A stretch of DNA of 64,000 nucleotides from Segniliparus sp051660745 (GTDB taxonomy: Bacteria > Actinomycetota > Actinomycetes > Mycobacteriales > Mycobacteriaceae), in NCBI RefSeq assembly GCF_051660745.1, contig NZ_JBOFQF010000003.1, positions 62,001-126,000 on the forward strand. Direction: 5' to 3'. This document shows positions 33,792 through 41,915 of the stretch, one piece after another; within the stretch, counting starts at the first letter, position 1, and the number at the start of each line of letters is the position of its first letter. A program made the position numbers and the translations under genes. Under the pieces are notes generated by a model. That model saw only the letters and a list, made by a program, of their open reading frames with translations, made no database searches and was not told the origin of the DNA.

Positions 33792-34724
33792 TCAGGGATT
33801 GTTGAGGTCCCGGGCGTGGAAGGTGTCGCAGTCCGCGATCTGGCCGGACTTGTACCCCTTGAGGAACCAGACTTGGCGCTGCTCGCCGCTGCCGTGGGTG
33901 AAGGAGTTCGGGTTCGCCCTGCGGCCCGCCCGGGCCTGGAGGCTGTCGTCGCCGATCGCGTCTGCGGTCTTCACGGTCTCCCGCACGTCGTCCTCGGTGA
34001 TTTCTTTGATGAGTGGGCGCTCGCCGTTCGGGCCGGGCTGCGAGGCCCAGTGCGCCCAGGCCCCCGCGAAGCAGTCGGCCTGCAGCTCTGTGCGCACCGC
34101 GCCGGACTCCGCGCCCTTCGGGTCGCCCTGCGAGGCGCGAATGGTGCCGAGCAGCGTGGAGAGGTGGTGCCCGTACTCGTGCGCCACCACGTACTCCTGG
34201 GCGAGCTTGTCGTCGCTGGCGCCCAAGTTCTCAAGCTCTTTGAAGAAGGTCGGGTCGAAGTACGCCTTGTGGTCGGCGGGGCAGTAGAACGGGCCGATCG
34301 AGCTCTGGGCGAAACCGCAGCCGGTCTGCACGCTCTGGTGGAAGATGACGAGCCTCGGCTTCGTGTACTGCCTGCCGGTCTGCTTGGGGTACTGGGCCGA
34401 CCACACCGCGTCCACGCTGTTGCTGGTGTAGAGGATCCGGCATGTGAGGTCCGAGTTCGCGAGCGAGGAGTCCCTCGCGCATTGCGCGACCTTCGCCTGC
34501 AGCTGCGCGTCGCCGGCGCCGGACTGCGCGGCGCCGCCTTGCCCGGCTCCGGACAGCGGGTTGCTGCCGCCGCCGTTGCCGCCGAGCAGGAGGCCGAGCA
34601 CGAGCACGATGATGCCGCCCACGCCGCCGCCGACGGCGAGCTGCGGGCCCCGGCCGAAACCGCCGCCGCCTGAGCCGGTGTCGATGTTGCTCGCGTCGAG
34701 TTGGATGCCTTCGTTGAAGGTCAC
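33792..34724 (-). CDS. Membrane-anchored neutral zinc metallopeptidase (YpfJ family)
   Basis: A 310-residue zincin equivalent to Rv2575c. The cytoplasmic Gly-rich N-terminus precedes one membrane helix (about 31-48, VGGGVGGIIVLVLGLLLGG). The peptidase domain has the metal motif HEYGHH at 182-187, with four cysteines in the upstream half (QCARD, LTCRIL, TGCGFA, FYCPAD) likely disulfide-bonded outside the cell. Downstream ELQADCFAGAWAH supplies the third ligand region. Substrate is unknown. Confidence 0.87.
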   Translation of the reverse strand: MTFNEGIQLDASNIDTGSGGGGFGRGPQLAVGGGVGGIIVLVLGLLLGGNGGGSNPLSGAGQGGAAQSGAGDAQLQAKVAQCARDSSLANSDLTCRILYTSNSVDAVWSAQYPKQTGRQYTKPRLVIFHQSVQTGCGFAQSSIGPFYCPADHKAYFDPTFFKELENLGASDDKLAQEYVVAHEYGHHLSTLLGTIRASQGDPKGAESGAVRTELQADCFAGAWAHWASQPGPNGERPLIKEITEDDVRETVKTADAIGDDSLQARAGRRANPNSFTHGSGEQRQVWFLKGYKSGQIADCDTFHARDLNNP

Positions 34725-34922
34725 GGCGGGTCTCCTAGCTTCGGGGAGGTGTGCAACGTGGATGGTACCAGAACATCGGTAAACCCTCTTTGATCTGGTG
34801 TTTCAACGACTTCGGGCAGGCTCTTGCGTTTCTGTTCGCGGAGGGGCAGACTGGACTCATCACAGAAAGTGACCCCGATCATAGTTGAGTTTTCGGCCGT
34901 AGTTCTCAATGAGGTGAACGAC

Positions 34923-36677
34923 ATGCTTGATTCCGATTCTCGCGCGGTCCAAAGGGAGCCGTTGGACCCCGCGCGCCCCGCCCAGGCCGCGCCGCGAGTG
35001 GCCGACCTTGTCGCGGACCAGCTTTTCGAAGCGGGCGTCCGGCACGTCTTCAGCGGGGGCGGGGACAACATCGACGACCTGTACGACGCGGTGCAGGGCC
35101 GAGCGGGCATGACCGCGGTCGTCGCGAAGCACGAGTTCTCGGCGGCGGCGATGGCGGACGGCTACGCGAGAGTCGGCGGGCGGCCCCGTCCGGTGTGGGG
35201 GCCGAGCGAGTCGGTCGGGAAGGTCGGAGTCGTCATGGCGGGCTCGGGCGGCGGCTGCCTGCAACTCGTCGCGGGCCTGGGCGAGTCGTTCGCGAGCCGC
35301 GTCCCCGTGCTCGCGCTGGTGGGCCAGCCGCCCGCGGGCCTGGCGGGTTTCGGCGCGTTCGGGGACGGCAGCGGGCGGACGGGGAGCCTGGACGTGGCGC
35401 AGGTGCTGCAGTCGGTCTCGGTGTTCTGCAGGCGCGCGCACGACCCGTCGCTGGTCGCGAACCTCGTCGAGCAAGCGCTTGAAATGGCTGTTCGGCTTTC
35501 CGGGCCAGCAGTGGTCATCCTGCCGAAGGACGTCCAGCAGGCAAGGGCCGCCGGACGGGCCGCGCATTGGGGGGCGCACGGCGAGCCGATCGCGAAGCTG
35601 CGGGCGAACGGTTTGGGCCTGATCGGATTCGCCACCGAGCTGGCGAAGGCTGCGCCGCAGGTGGTCATCATCGCGGGCGACGAGGTCGGCAGGCATGGCG
35701 CTCGTGCCGAGCTCGCCGACCTGGCCAGGGTGCTCGGCGCGAGCGTCGCGGTCGCCCCGGACGCGAAAGACGTGATCAGCCCGGTGGACAGGCACCTCAT
35801 CGGCGTCGCGGGGAGCATGGGCCACCCGCAGGTCGGCGAGGCGGTCCGAGCGGCCAGGGTGTGCCTTCTCGTCGGCACGAGGGCCCCGGAGCAGACCCGT
35901 TGCGGGCTGGAGGCCGCGTTGAAGGGGGTGGAGGTGCTCTCGCTCGGGGAGCGCCCGCCGCACATCGAGGCGGCGCATCTGCTCACCACGGACCTTCGCG
36001 GCACGCTCCGCGCGCTGTGCAAGGCGCTGCGCCCGATGTCGCAGCACCGCCAGCCGTCCGCCCATCCTCCGGTGGCGCTCGCCGTCCCCGCCCGCTCCTG
36101 CTCGGGCGTCGGCCACGCGGATGTGGTCGCCGCGCTGGACGAGGCTATTGCGCAGGGCTCCGACGTGGTCGTCGATGTCGGGAGCGTCGGGACGGCGTGC
36201 GTGCACCGGCTGCCCTGCCGGGAGGAGGGCAGATTCGTGGTGGCGCTCGGGGCGCCCGTGCTGGGCTACAGCTTCGGCGCGGGGATCGGATGCGCGTTCG
36301 CGCGCGGTCGGCGGACCTTCGTGATCGCCGGGGACGGAGCCTTCTACGCGCACGGCATGGAGCTGCACACGGCGATCGAGCACCATCTCCCGATCACATT
36401 CGTCATCTGCAACAACAACGCGCACGGCAAAAGCGTCGTCCAGGAGCAGCTCTTCCACTCCGGCGAGCACGGCTACCACCGCTTCCGGCCCGCGTCGATC
36501 GCGGCAGGCATAGCGGCGATGTTCCCAGGCCTGTCCGCAGTTTTGGCGCAGACCCTGCCGGAGTTGCGGCGCGCGCTCGCGGACACAGCGCGATCGGACG
36601 GCCCGGCCCTCGTGGAGGTGCTGTGCGACCCCGACGAGATCCCTCCCTTCCTCCCATTCCTCGCCGCGCTGCGATAG
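34923..36677 (+). CDS. Thiamine diphosphate-dependent enzyme, acetolactate-synthase-like
   Basis: A 584-residue three-domain TPP enzyme. The catalytic Glu71 is in VVAKHEFSAAAMADGYARVGG, and the TPP/Mg motif runs from GDGAFYAHGMELHTAIEHHLPI to CNNNAHG (about 470-502). The fold is that of acetolactate synthase/benzoylformate decarboxylase, but it lacks regulatory-subunit neighbours, so branched-chain synthesis is unlikely. In the middle (about 295-300) it keeps MGHPQVGEAVRAARVCLLVGTR, where the FAD/Rossmann domain lies. The ATG 34923 start has GAGGTG eight bases upstream. A 28-bp perfect palindrome follows the stop. Confidence 0.82.
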   Translation: MLDSDSRAVQREPLDPARPAQAAPRVADLVADQLFEAGVRHVFSGGGDNIDDLYDAVQGRAGMTAVVAKHEFSAAAMADGYARVGGRPRPVWGPSESVGKVGVVMAGSGGGCLQLVAGLGESFASRVPVLALVGQPPAGLAGFGAFGDGSGRTGSLDVAQVLQSVSVFCRRAHDPSLVANLVEQALEMAVRLSGPAVVILPKDVQQARAAGRAAHWGAHGEPIAKLRANGLGLIGFATELAKAAPQVVIIAGDEVGRHGARAELADLARVLGASVAVAPDAKDVISPVDRHLIGVAGSMGHPQVGEAVRAARVCLLVGTRAPEQTRCGLEAALKGVEVLSLGERPPHIEAAHLLTTDLRGTLRALCKALRPMSQHRQPSAHPPVALAVPARSCSGVGHADVVAALDEAIAQGSDVVVDVGSVGTACVHRLPCREEGRFVVALGAPVLGYSFGAGIGCAFARGRRTFVIAGDGAFYAHGMELHTAIEHHLPITFVICNNNAHGKSVVQEQLFHSGEHGYHRFRPASIAAGIAAMFPGLSAVLAQTLPELRRALADTARSDGPALVEVLCDPDEIPPFLPFLAALR

Positions 36678-36687
36678 GCGCGCGGCC

Positions 36688-36715
36688 TGCTGAGAGCCGC
36701 GCGCGGCTCTCAGCA
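36688..36715 (+). terminator. 28-bp perfect palindrome after the TPP enzyme gene
   Basis: TGCTGAGAGCCGCG pairs with its exact complement over 14 bp, starting ten bases after the stop codon. As RNA it would fold as a near loop-free hairpin, with the central GCGCGC opening as the loop. It lacks a U-tract. Position and symmetry favour a terminator; an operator for the esterase gene beginning 31 bases later is possible. Confidence 0.65.
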
Positions 36716-36746
36716 ACCGCTCAGTCTCCCTTGGCAGGATGGCATC

Positions 36747-38228
36747 GTGCTCAACACGGCGACATCTCACATGGCTTCGGCGGCTGCATCGCTCGCAGCG
36801 CCTGCGGACAACCCGATGATGAAGTACCGCGACGGAATCCGGATCCAGCAAGGCTGGTTCCCCTGGGTCCTTGAGATCCTCGCGGTCGTGGCCCTCGCCT
36901 ACGCGCTCAGCGGCCGGGACCGGACGAAGCGGTGGTGGACGCGCTGGATCCCGGCGGCAGCGGTTGTGGCCCTCGGCGCGATTTGGGCGGTCTACCAGTA
37001 CATCGACGAGAACGGCCTCGCGGGCGACCCGGCGCCGAGCGCCCTTTGGTTCTGGGTGGGAGTTTCCGGCGCGGCTGTCGCGGTCCTGGTCCTCGGCTGG
37101 CGGGGGCAGTGGTGGGGACGGCGCGCGGTCGCGGTCCTCGCCGTCCCGCTGTGCCTGCTCTCGACCGGCGTGGTCGTCAACCAATGGGTGGGCTACTTCT
37201 CGACGCTGGAGCAGGCGTGGGACGAGCTGACCGCGGGCCCCTTGCCGAACCAGGTGGAGGCCGCCGACCTCCCGGCGCTGCAGGGGACGGCGCAGACGGC
37301 AGGACGCATCGTCCCGGTGGACGTCCCGAACGACGCGAGCCATTTCACGCACCGCACCGAGTACGTGTACCTGCCGCCGACGTGGTTCGCGACGAAGACC
37401 CCGCCGCAACTGCCGGTGGTGATGATGATCGGCGGCGAGTTCGACACGCCGTCGCACTGGATCCGGGTCGGCGACGCGGCGGACCTCGCCGACAAATTCG
37501 CCGCCGACCACGGCGGCAACGCGCCGATCATGGTCTTCGTGGACACGAGCGGGAGCTTCAACACCGACTCCGAGTGCGTGAACGGCCCGAGGGGCAACTC
37601 CGAGGACCACTTGGTGAAGGACGTCCCGCCGTATGTGGTCTCGAAGTTCGGGGCGAGCTCGGACCCCGCGAAATGGGGCGTCGTCGGCTGGTCGATGGGC
37701 GGGACGTGCGCGGTGAACCTCGCGGCGCGCCACCCGGACCAGTTCAGCGGCTTCGTGGACATCGCGGGCGACATCCGCCCGAGCGCGGGTGACGAGCAGA
37801 CGACCATCAAGAACCTGTTCGGCGGCGACGAGGCGGCCTACAACGCGTACGCACCGCTCGCCGCGGTCGCCGCGCACGGGCACTACAACCGCACGGCGGG
37901 CTGGTTCCAGGCTTCCAGCAGCCCGATGAAAGCCCCGAAAGGGATGAAAATGACCGAGGCCGCCGCCGACGTCGGCAACGCCGGGTTCGGCGGTCGCGAC
38001 CCCGGCGGGTTCATGGGGTCGGGCGACTACCTCGGCGCCGCGCGGCAGATCTGCGAGGCGGGCGAGCAGCAAGGCATGCAGTGCGCGGTGATCGCGAAGC
38101 CGGGCAAACACACCTGGCAGTTCGCGTCGGACGCGTTCCGCGACGCGCTGCCGTGGCTGGCCGGGTATCTTGGTACCCCGGGAGTGTCGCCGTCGCCGTT
38201 GCCTGCGTCCACCCCCGCGACGCAGTAG
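36747..38228 (+). CDS. Membrane-embedded Ag85/esterase-D-type alpha/beta hydrolase
   Basis: A 493-residue protein. About 150 N-terminal residues carry four hydrophobic helices (for example VLEILAVVALAYALS, IPAAAVVALGAIWAVYQ, ALWFWVGVSGAAVAVLVLGW, AVAVLAVPLCLLSTGVVV). The extracytoplasmic esterase domain follows, with TEYVYLPPTWF, VNGPRGNSEDHLVKDVP, the nucleophile serine in GWSMGGT (about residue 316) and a late His in KPGKHTWQ. The family contains mycolyltransferases and trehalose esterases, so mycolate transfer is plausible but unproven. GTG 36747 is the longest start; later in-frame ATGs exist. The next gene is a soluble paralogue. Confidence 0.8.
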   Translation: MLNTATSHMASAAASLAAPADNPMMKYRDGIRIQQGWFPWVLEILAVVALAYALSGRDRTKRWWTRWIPAAAVVALGAIWAVYQYIDENGLAGDPAPSALWFWVGVSGAAVAVLVLGWRGQWWGRRAVAVLAVPLCLLSTGVVVNQWVGYFSTLEQAWDELTAGPLPNQVEAADLPALQGTAQTAGRIVPVDVPNDASHFTHRTEYVYLPPTWFATKTPPQLPVVMMIGGEFDTPSHWIRVGDAADLADKFAADHGGNAPIMVFVDTSGSFNTDSECVNGPRGNSEDHLVKDVPPYVVSKFGASSDPAKWGVVGWSMGGTCAVNLAARHPDQFSGFVDIAGDIRPSAGDEQTTIKNLFGGDEAAYNAYAPLAAVAAHGHYNRTAGWFQASSSPMKAPKGMKMTEAAADVGNAGFGGRDPGGFMGSGDYLGAARQICEAGEQQGMQCAVIAKPGKHTWQFASDAFRDALPWLAGYLGTPGVSPSPLPASTPATQ

Positions 38229-38275
38229 GCGTCTGTTTCTCAGGCTTGTTCGAGGGAGCACAAGCGCTGCATACG

Positions 38276-39367
38276 ATGATCGGAGTGTTTTCTTTGTCTG
38301 GGAAGTCCAGGAGCCGGATCATCCGGCTCGGACGCGCCTTCGGGGCGTTGGCGGTCATGCTGGTTTTGATTCTGAGCGGCGCGCGCGGCAGGCTCGTGCC
38401 GTCCGCGTCGGCCGATCCGGGTCCGGCGGATCCGATTCCGGGCGCGGTCGACGAGAAAGGGCTGGAGGCGCTCAAGGGCAAGCCGCAGCCGTCCGGCAAG
38501 CTCGTCCGGATCTACATCCCCGACTCGATCAGCCATTTCCCGCACCGGAACGAGTACGTGTACCTGCCGCCCGCCTGGTTCGCGGAGAAGACGCCGCCGA
38601 GGCTGCCTGTGGTGATGATGATCGCGGGGCAGGGGGACTCGCCGGAGTACTGGGCGCGCAACGGCCAGGCGGTGCAGATCGCGAACGATTTCGCCGCAGC
38701 GCACGGCGGCAACGCGCCGATTCTGGCCTTCGTGGATTTCGGCGGCTATTTCAACGCCGACACAGAATGCGTGAACGGTCCTCGCGGCAACGTGGAGGAC
38801 CATCTTGTGAAAGAGGTGCCGCAGTTCGTCGCGTCGAAGTTCGGCGCGAGCCCCGGCGGGGGCGACTGGGGGATCGTCGGGTGGTCGATGGGCGGGACGT
38901 GCGCGGTCACGCTCGCGACCATGCATCCGGACCTGTTCAGCGGCTTCGTGGACATCGTCGGCTACCAGCGGCCCGCCCTCGCGGAGGGCTCGGACACGCT
39001 CGGAGCGCTGTTCGGCGGCAACAAAGCGGCGTACGACCAGCACGATCCGCTGGTCGCGATGGCGCAGCACGGCTCGTACGGACGCACGGCGGGCTGGTTC
39101 CAGGTGACCGGCCACCCCGGCAGGGAGAACGAGACGAAGGCGGACTCGGACGCGAGCGTCTGGGTCGATCCGGATTCGATCAACGCGGCCAAGACGCTGT
39201 GCGACGCGGGCCGGAACGCGGGTGTCGCCTGTTCGGTCTATGTCGGCCCCGGCAGGCACCTGTGGCCGTTCGCGCGCTCCACGTTCGCCGAAGCCCTACC
39301 GTGGCTCGCGGGTTATCTGCACACCCCCGGCGTGCCGGAGATTCCGCTCGCCCCGTCGGATATCTGA
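38276..39367 (+). CDS. Secreted Ag85/esterase-D-type alpha/beta hydrolase
   Basis: A 363-residue exported paralogue of the preceding protein, without its four-helix region. A long signal peptide (about 1-47, VMLVLILSGARGRLVPSASA) is followed by NEYVYLPPAWFAEKTPPRLPVVMMIAG, VNGPRGNVEDHLVKEVP, the nucleophile in VGWSMGGT (about Ser204) and GPGRHLWPF near the end. The tandem pair suggests duplication followed by loss or gain of the membrane region. ATG 38276 is 47 bases after the upstream stop; GAGGGAG lies somewhat far upstream. Its 3' end overlaps the convergent P450 gene by 72 bases. Confidence 0.82.
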   Translation: MIGVFSLSGKSRSRIIRLGRAFGALAVMLVLILSGARGRLVPSASADPGPADPIPGAVDEKGLEALKGKPQPSGKLVRIYIPDSISHFPHRNEYVYLPPAWFAEKTPPRLPVVMMIAGQGDSPEYWARNGQAVQIANDFAAAHGGNAPILAFVDFGGYFNADTECVNGPRGNVEDHLVKEVPQFVASKFGASPGGGDWGIVGWSMGGTCAVTLATMHPDLFSGFVDIVGYQRPALAEGSDTLGALFGGNKAAYDQHDPLVAMAQHGSYGRTAGWFQVTGHPGRENETKADSDASVWVDPDSINAAKTLCDAGRNAGVACSVYVGPGRHLWPFARSTFAEALPWLAGYLHTPGVPEIPLAPSDI

Positions 39368-40726
39368 GCCCTCGGAGCTCCTGCTTTCCCGGCTCTGCCG
39401 CTCTGCGCCTTGGACGGCAGGGACGAACCGGACCGGAACTTTCGCGAATCCCCAGAGCGTCGGATTCGTCCCCTGCTCCGCAGGGGCCGCGAGCTCGACC
39501 TTCGCGACGTTCGCGACCATCGCGCGCAGGATCGCGTCGGACTCCATCTTGGCGAGCAGCGCGCCGAGGCAATGGTGGACGCCGTGGCCGAAGGCCAGAT
39601 GGTCGACGGGATCGCGGTCGATCTTGAAGGACTCCGGATCGGGGTAGTGCGCCGGGTCGTGGTTCGCCGCGCCGAACGCGAGGAGCACACGGGATCCGGC
39701 GGGAATGCGCTGGCCCTCCGCGTCGTAGTCGACCAGCGCGGTCCGGTAGAAGCCTTGGACGGGCGAGCTGTAGCGCAGCCCCTCCAGCGTGCAAGAGCTG
39801 ATGAGCCCGGGCTCCTCGCGGAGCCGGTCGTACACGTCGGGCTGTTCGGCGAAAACGTTCACGAGAGCCCCGAGCAGGCTGGTCGTGGTCTCGTTCCCCG
39901 CGATGAGCACGATCACCACAAGCCAGAAGTACTCGCTTTCGGTGATCTCGCCGCGCTCGACGGCCCTGGACCATTCGGCGATGAGGCTGTCGTCGCGGGT
40001 CCAGTTTCGTTGGCGGCGGATCCGCTGGAGGTAGTGGTTCATCGGGAAGATGCCCATGAGGAGGGCGAATCCTTCCCGGAGGATGTTCGGGGCCAGCCTG
40101 ACCTCGGCGACTTTGACGATACGGCGCGACCAGCGGTGGAAGTCTGCGTAGTCCTCGACGGGGACCCCGAGCATATGGCTGATCGCCATCATCGGCATCG
40201 GGGCCGCGACCTCCTCCACGAACTCGTGCTCGCGCCCGTCCGCCAGGGGAGCGACCAACTGCTCCGCGAGCTGGTCGATCCATTCACCGAGCCGGTCGAG
40301 GCTTTTGCGGGTGAAGCTCGGCATGGTGAGCGCGCGGAGCCTGGCGTGGTCCGGGTTGTCGATGGAGATGATCGAAGGCAGATGGAATCGCACCCGGACG
40401 ATCCCCTCGCCGGAAATGAGCGTGTCGTGCGCGCGGGAGGCCTGCTTCACCGCGTCGTACCTGCTGATCAACCAGATATTGTGCTTCGGGCTGTACCGGG
40501 CGGCCGGGCCCTGGCGCAGGTCGTCGTACTCGGGATACGGGTTTGCCAGCTCTTTTTTGCCAAGGACGTCGAAGCCGGTGCGCAACTGTCCGGGCACTCG
40601 GTTCGGCAGCAGCGGACGGAGCGATCTTCGGAAGTAGTTCCACGCGTCGTGGAGGATGAAGACGGTGCCCTCTCTGACGAGGAGGGCGAGGATGCTGAGC
40701 GGTCCAACCTTGCGATTCGTGTCCAT
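39296..40726 (-). CDS. Cytochrome P450
   Basis: A 476-residue haem-thiolate monooxygenase. The I-helix oxygen motif is LIAGNETTTS, the K-helix LEGLRYSSPVQ (ExxR), and the haem ligand is in FGHGVHHCLGALLAKME (about Cys386). The N-terminus is about 40 residues longer than in soluble bacterial P450s, and the last 30 residues are an Arg/Ser-rich tail overlapping the convergent esterase gene. Redox partners are not adjacent. ATG 40726 follows a TATGAT -10 box by five bases (leaderless), and a 10-bp-arm inverted repeat lies just upstream, suggesting control by a dedicated regulator. Confidence 0.93.
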   Translation of the reverse strand: MDTNRKVGPLSILALLVREGTVFILHDAWNYFRRSLRPLLPNRVPGQLRTGFDVLGKKELANPYPEYDDLRQGPAARYSPKHNIWLISRYDAVKQASRAHDTLISGEGIVRVRFHLPSIISIDNPDHARLRALTMPSFTRKSLDRLGEWIDQLAEQLVAPLADGREHEFVEEVAAPMPMMAISHMLGVPVEDYADFHRWSRRIVKVAEVRLAPNILREGFALLMGIFPMNHYLQRIRRQRNWTRDDSLIAEWSRAVERGEITESEYFWLVVIVLIAGNETTTSLLGALVNVFAEQPDVYDRLREEPGLISSCTLEGLRYSSPVQGFYRTALVDYDAEGQRIPAGSRVLLAFGAANHDPAHYPDPESFKIDRDPVDHLAFGHGVHHCLGALLAKMESDAILRAMVANVAKVELAAPAEQGTNPTLWGFAKVPVRFVPAVQGAERQSRESRSSEGSDIRRGERNLRHAGGVQITREPR

Positions 40727-40731
40727 AGGCC

Positions 40732-40780
40732 GATCATAACCTTGTTTTTGTGATAGAGGTCATGGGGAAATATCACAAAA
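40732..40780 (-). promoter_or_regulatory. P450 promoter with long inverted repeat
   Basis: Perfect 10-bp arms TTTTGTGATA (40746-40755) and TATCACAAAA (40771-40780) are separated by 15 bases. The inner arm overlaps the expected -35 region of the P450 promoter, whose -10 TATGAT occupies 40737-40732. The half-spacing is too wide for a CRP site despite the TGTGA/TCACA halves. Confidence 0.55.
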
Positions 40781-40871
40781 GGATTCACTTGGGACGATTT
40801 CACGGACCACGGAGGGCTTTCTCCCAGGTGGGACGTCTTCAATTAAGTGATCTGCGCCACTTCTTCGAAAA

Positions 40872-41915
40872 CTAGAGCGTCTTCGTCACTTTCTGAAGCC
40901 CGCGGGGCGAGTCGGGGTTCTCGCCGCGCAGCAGCGCGAGGCGGAGCGCCAGCGCTTGCGCAGGCAGGATCTCGAGCAGCGGGGAGGCCTCCTCGGGGAC
41001 GGGTCCGGGCAAGACGATCCCGGCCCCGGCGGCGCGGACGCTCTCGGGCGACCCGACGCAGAAGATGTCGGCCCGCTGGCCCTGCAGGCGCGGCAGAACG
41101 CTCCGCGCGGCCTCCCCGCCCTTGCCCGAAGCCGCGACGAGCAGCGCAGGAGTGGACGCGTCCACCGCTGCGAGCGGCCCGTGCAGAAGGTCGGCGGCCG
41201 AGAACGCGAGCGCGAAGAGGTAGCTGGTCTCCATGAGCTTGAGCGCGGCCTCCCGCGCGGTGGCGTACGAGTACCCCCGGCCGACAGCCACGACGCGAGG
41301 GGCGAACCGGTAGCGCTCGGCCAGGCGCCCGATAGGCTCCTCCTGCCTGTCCAACAGGCCGTGTGCGAGGTCGGGGAGCGCTCGCAGCGTCTGGTCCGAG
41401 GAGCCGTGGAGCTCTTTGACCAGCGAGCAGAGGGCGAGGAGCTGCGCGGTGTACGACTTGGTCGCGGCCACGGCTCGCTCCGGCCCGGCGAGCACGTCGA
41501 TGTGCTCGTCGGCGGTTTGGGCCAGCGGGGAGTCGGGGGCGTTGGTCACCGCGAGGGTGAGCGCGCCGCATTCGCCCGCGACGGCGAGCGAGCGCACGAG
41601 GTCGGGGGAGCCGCCCGACTGGCTGACCCCGACGACGAGCGTCCCAGTGTAGTCGGGCCGGGCGCCGTAGACCGTGAGCACGGAGGGGGACAGGAGGCCC
41701 GAGGGAATGCCAAGCAACGTCTCGAACAAATACCCCGCGTAGAGGGCCGCGTGGTCGCTGGTGCCGCGAGCGGCGAAGAGCACATGCCGCGGGCGGAACT
41801 GGGCGATCCGTCGGGCGGCGCAGACGACCGAGTCCTGCCCGTGCGTCAAAAACCGCGACCACGCCTCGGGCTGCTCGCGGATCTCGGCGGCCATGAGCGC
41901 GCCGGGCTCGGTCAC
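40872..41915 (-). CDS. SIS-domain sugar isomerase/deaminase (AgaS/GlmS C-terminal type)
   Basis: A 347-residue protein with two SIS domains like the isomerase half of GlmS but without the glutaminase domain. The first has ARGTSDHAALYAGYLFE and VVGVSQSGGSPDLVRSL; the second has VVAVGRGYSYATAREAALKLMET with AADLLHGPLAAVD. Such proteins deaminate or isomerise amino-sugar phosphates. As the last gene of the transporter-kinase-isomerase operon it probably converts glucosamine-6-phosphate (or a related sugar) to fructose-6-phosphate plus ammonia. GTG 41915 overlaps the kinase stop. Confidence 0.85.
   Translation of the reverse strand: MTEPGALMAAEIREQPEAWSRFLTHGQDSVVCAARRIAQFRPRHVLFAARGTSDHAALYAGYLFETLLGIPSGLLSPSVLTVYGARPDYTGTLVVGVSQSGGSPDLVRSLAVAGECGALTLAVTNAPDSPLAQTADEHIDVLAGPERAVAATKSYTAQLLALCSLVKELHGSSDQTLRALPDLAHGLLDRQEEPIGRLAERYRFAPRVVAVGRGYSYATAREAALKLMETSYLFALAFSAADLLHGPLAAVDASTPALLVAASGKGGEAARSVLPRLQGQRADIFCVGSPESVRAAGAGIVLPGPVPEEASPLLEILPAQALALRLALLRGENPDSPRGLQKVTKTL

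Noticed and set aside
34860..38261. Minus-strand open frame of 1133 codons
   Set aside because: It lies antisense to the TPP enzyme and esterase genes, which have clear motifs. The translation is Arg/His/Asp-rich without domains, a usual artefact of high GC at third codon positions.
40746..40780. CRP-type site before the P450 gene
   Set aside because: The TGTGA and TCACA halves are far more than the six bases apart that CRP requires.
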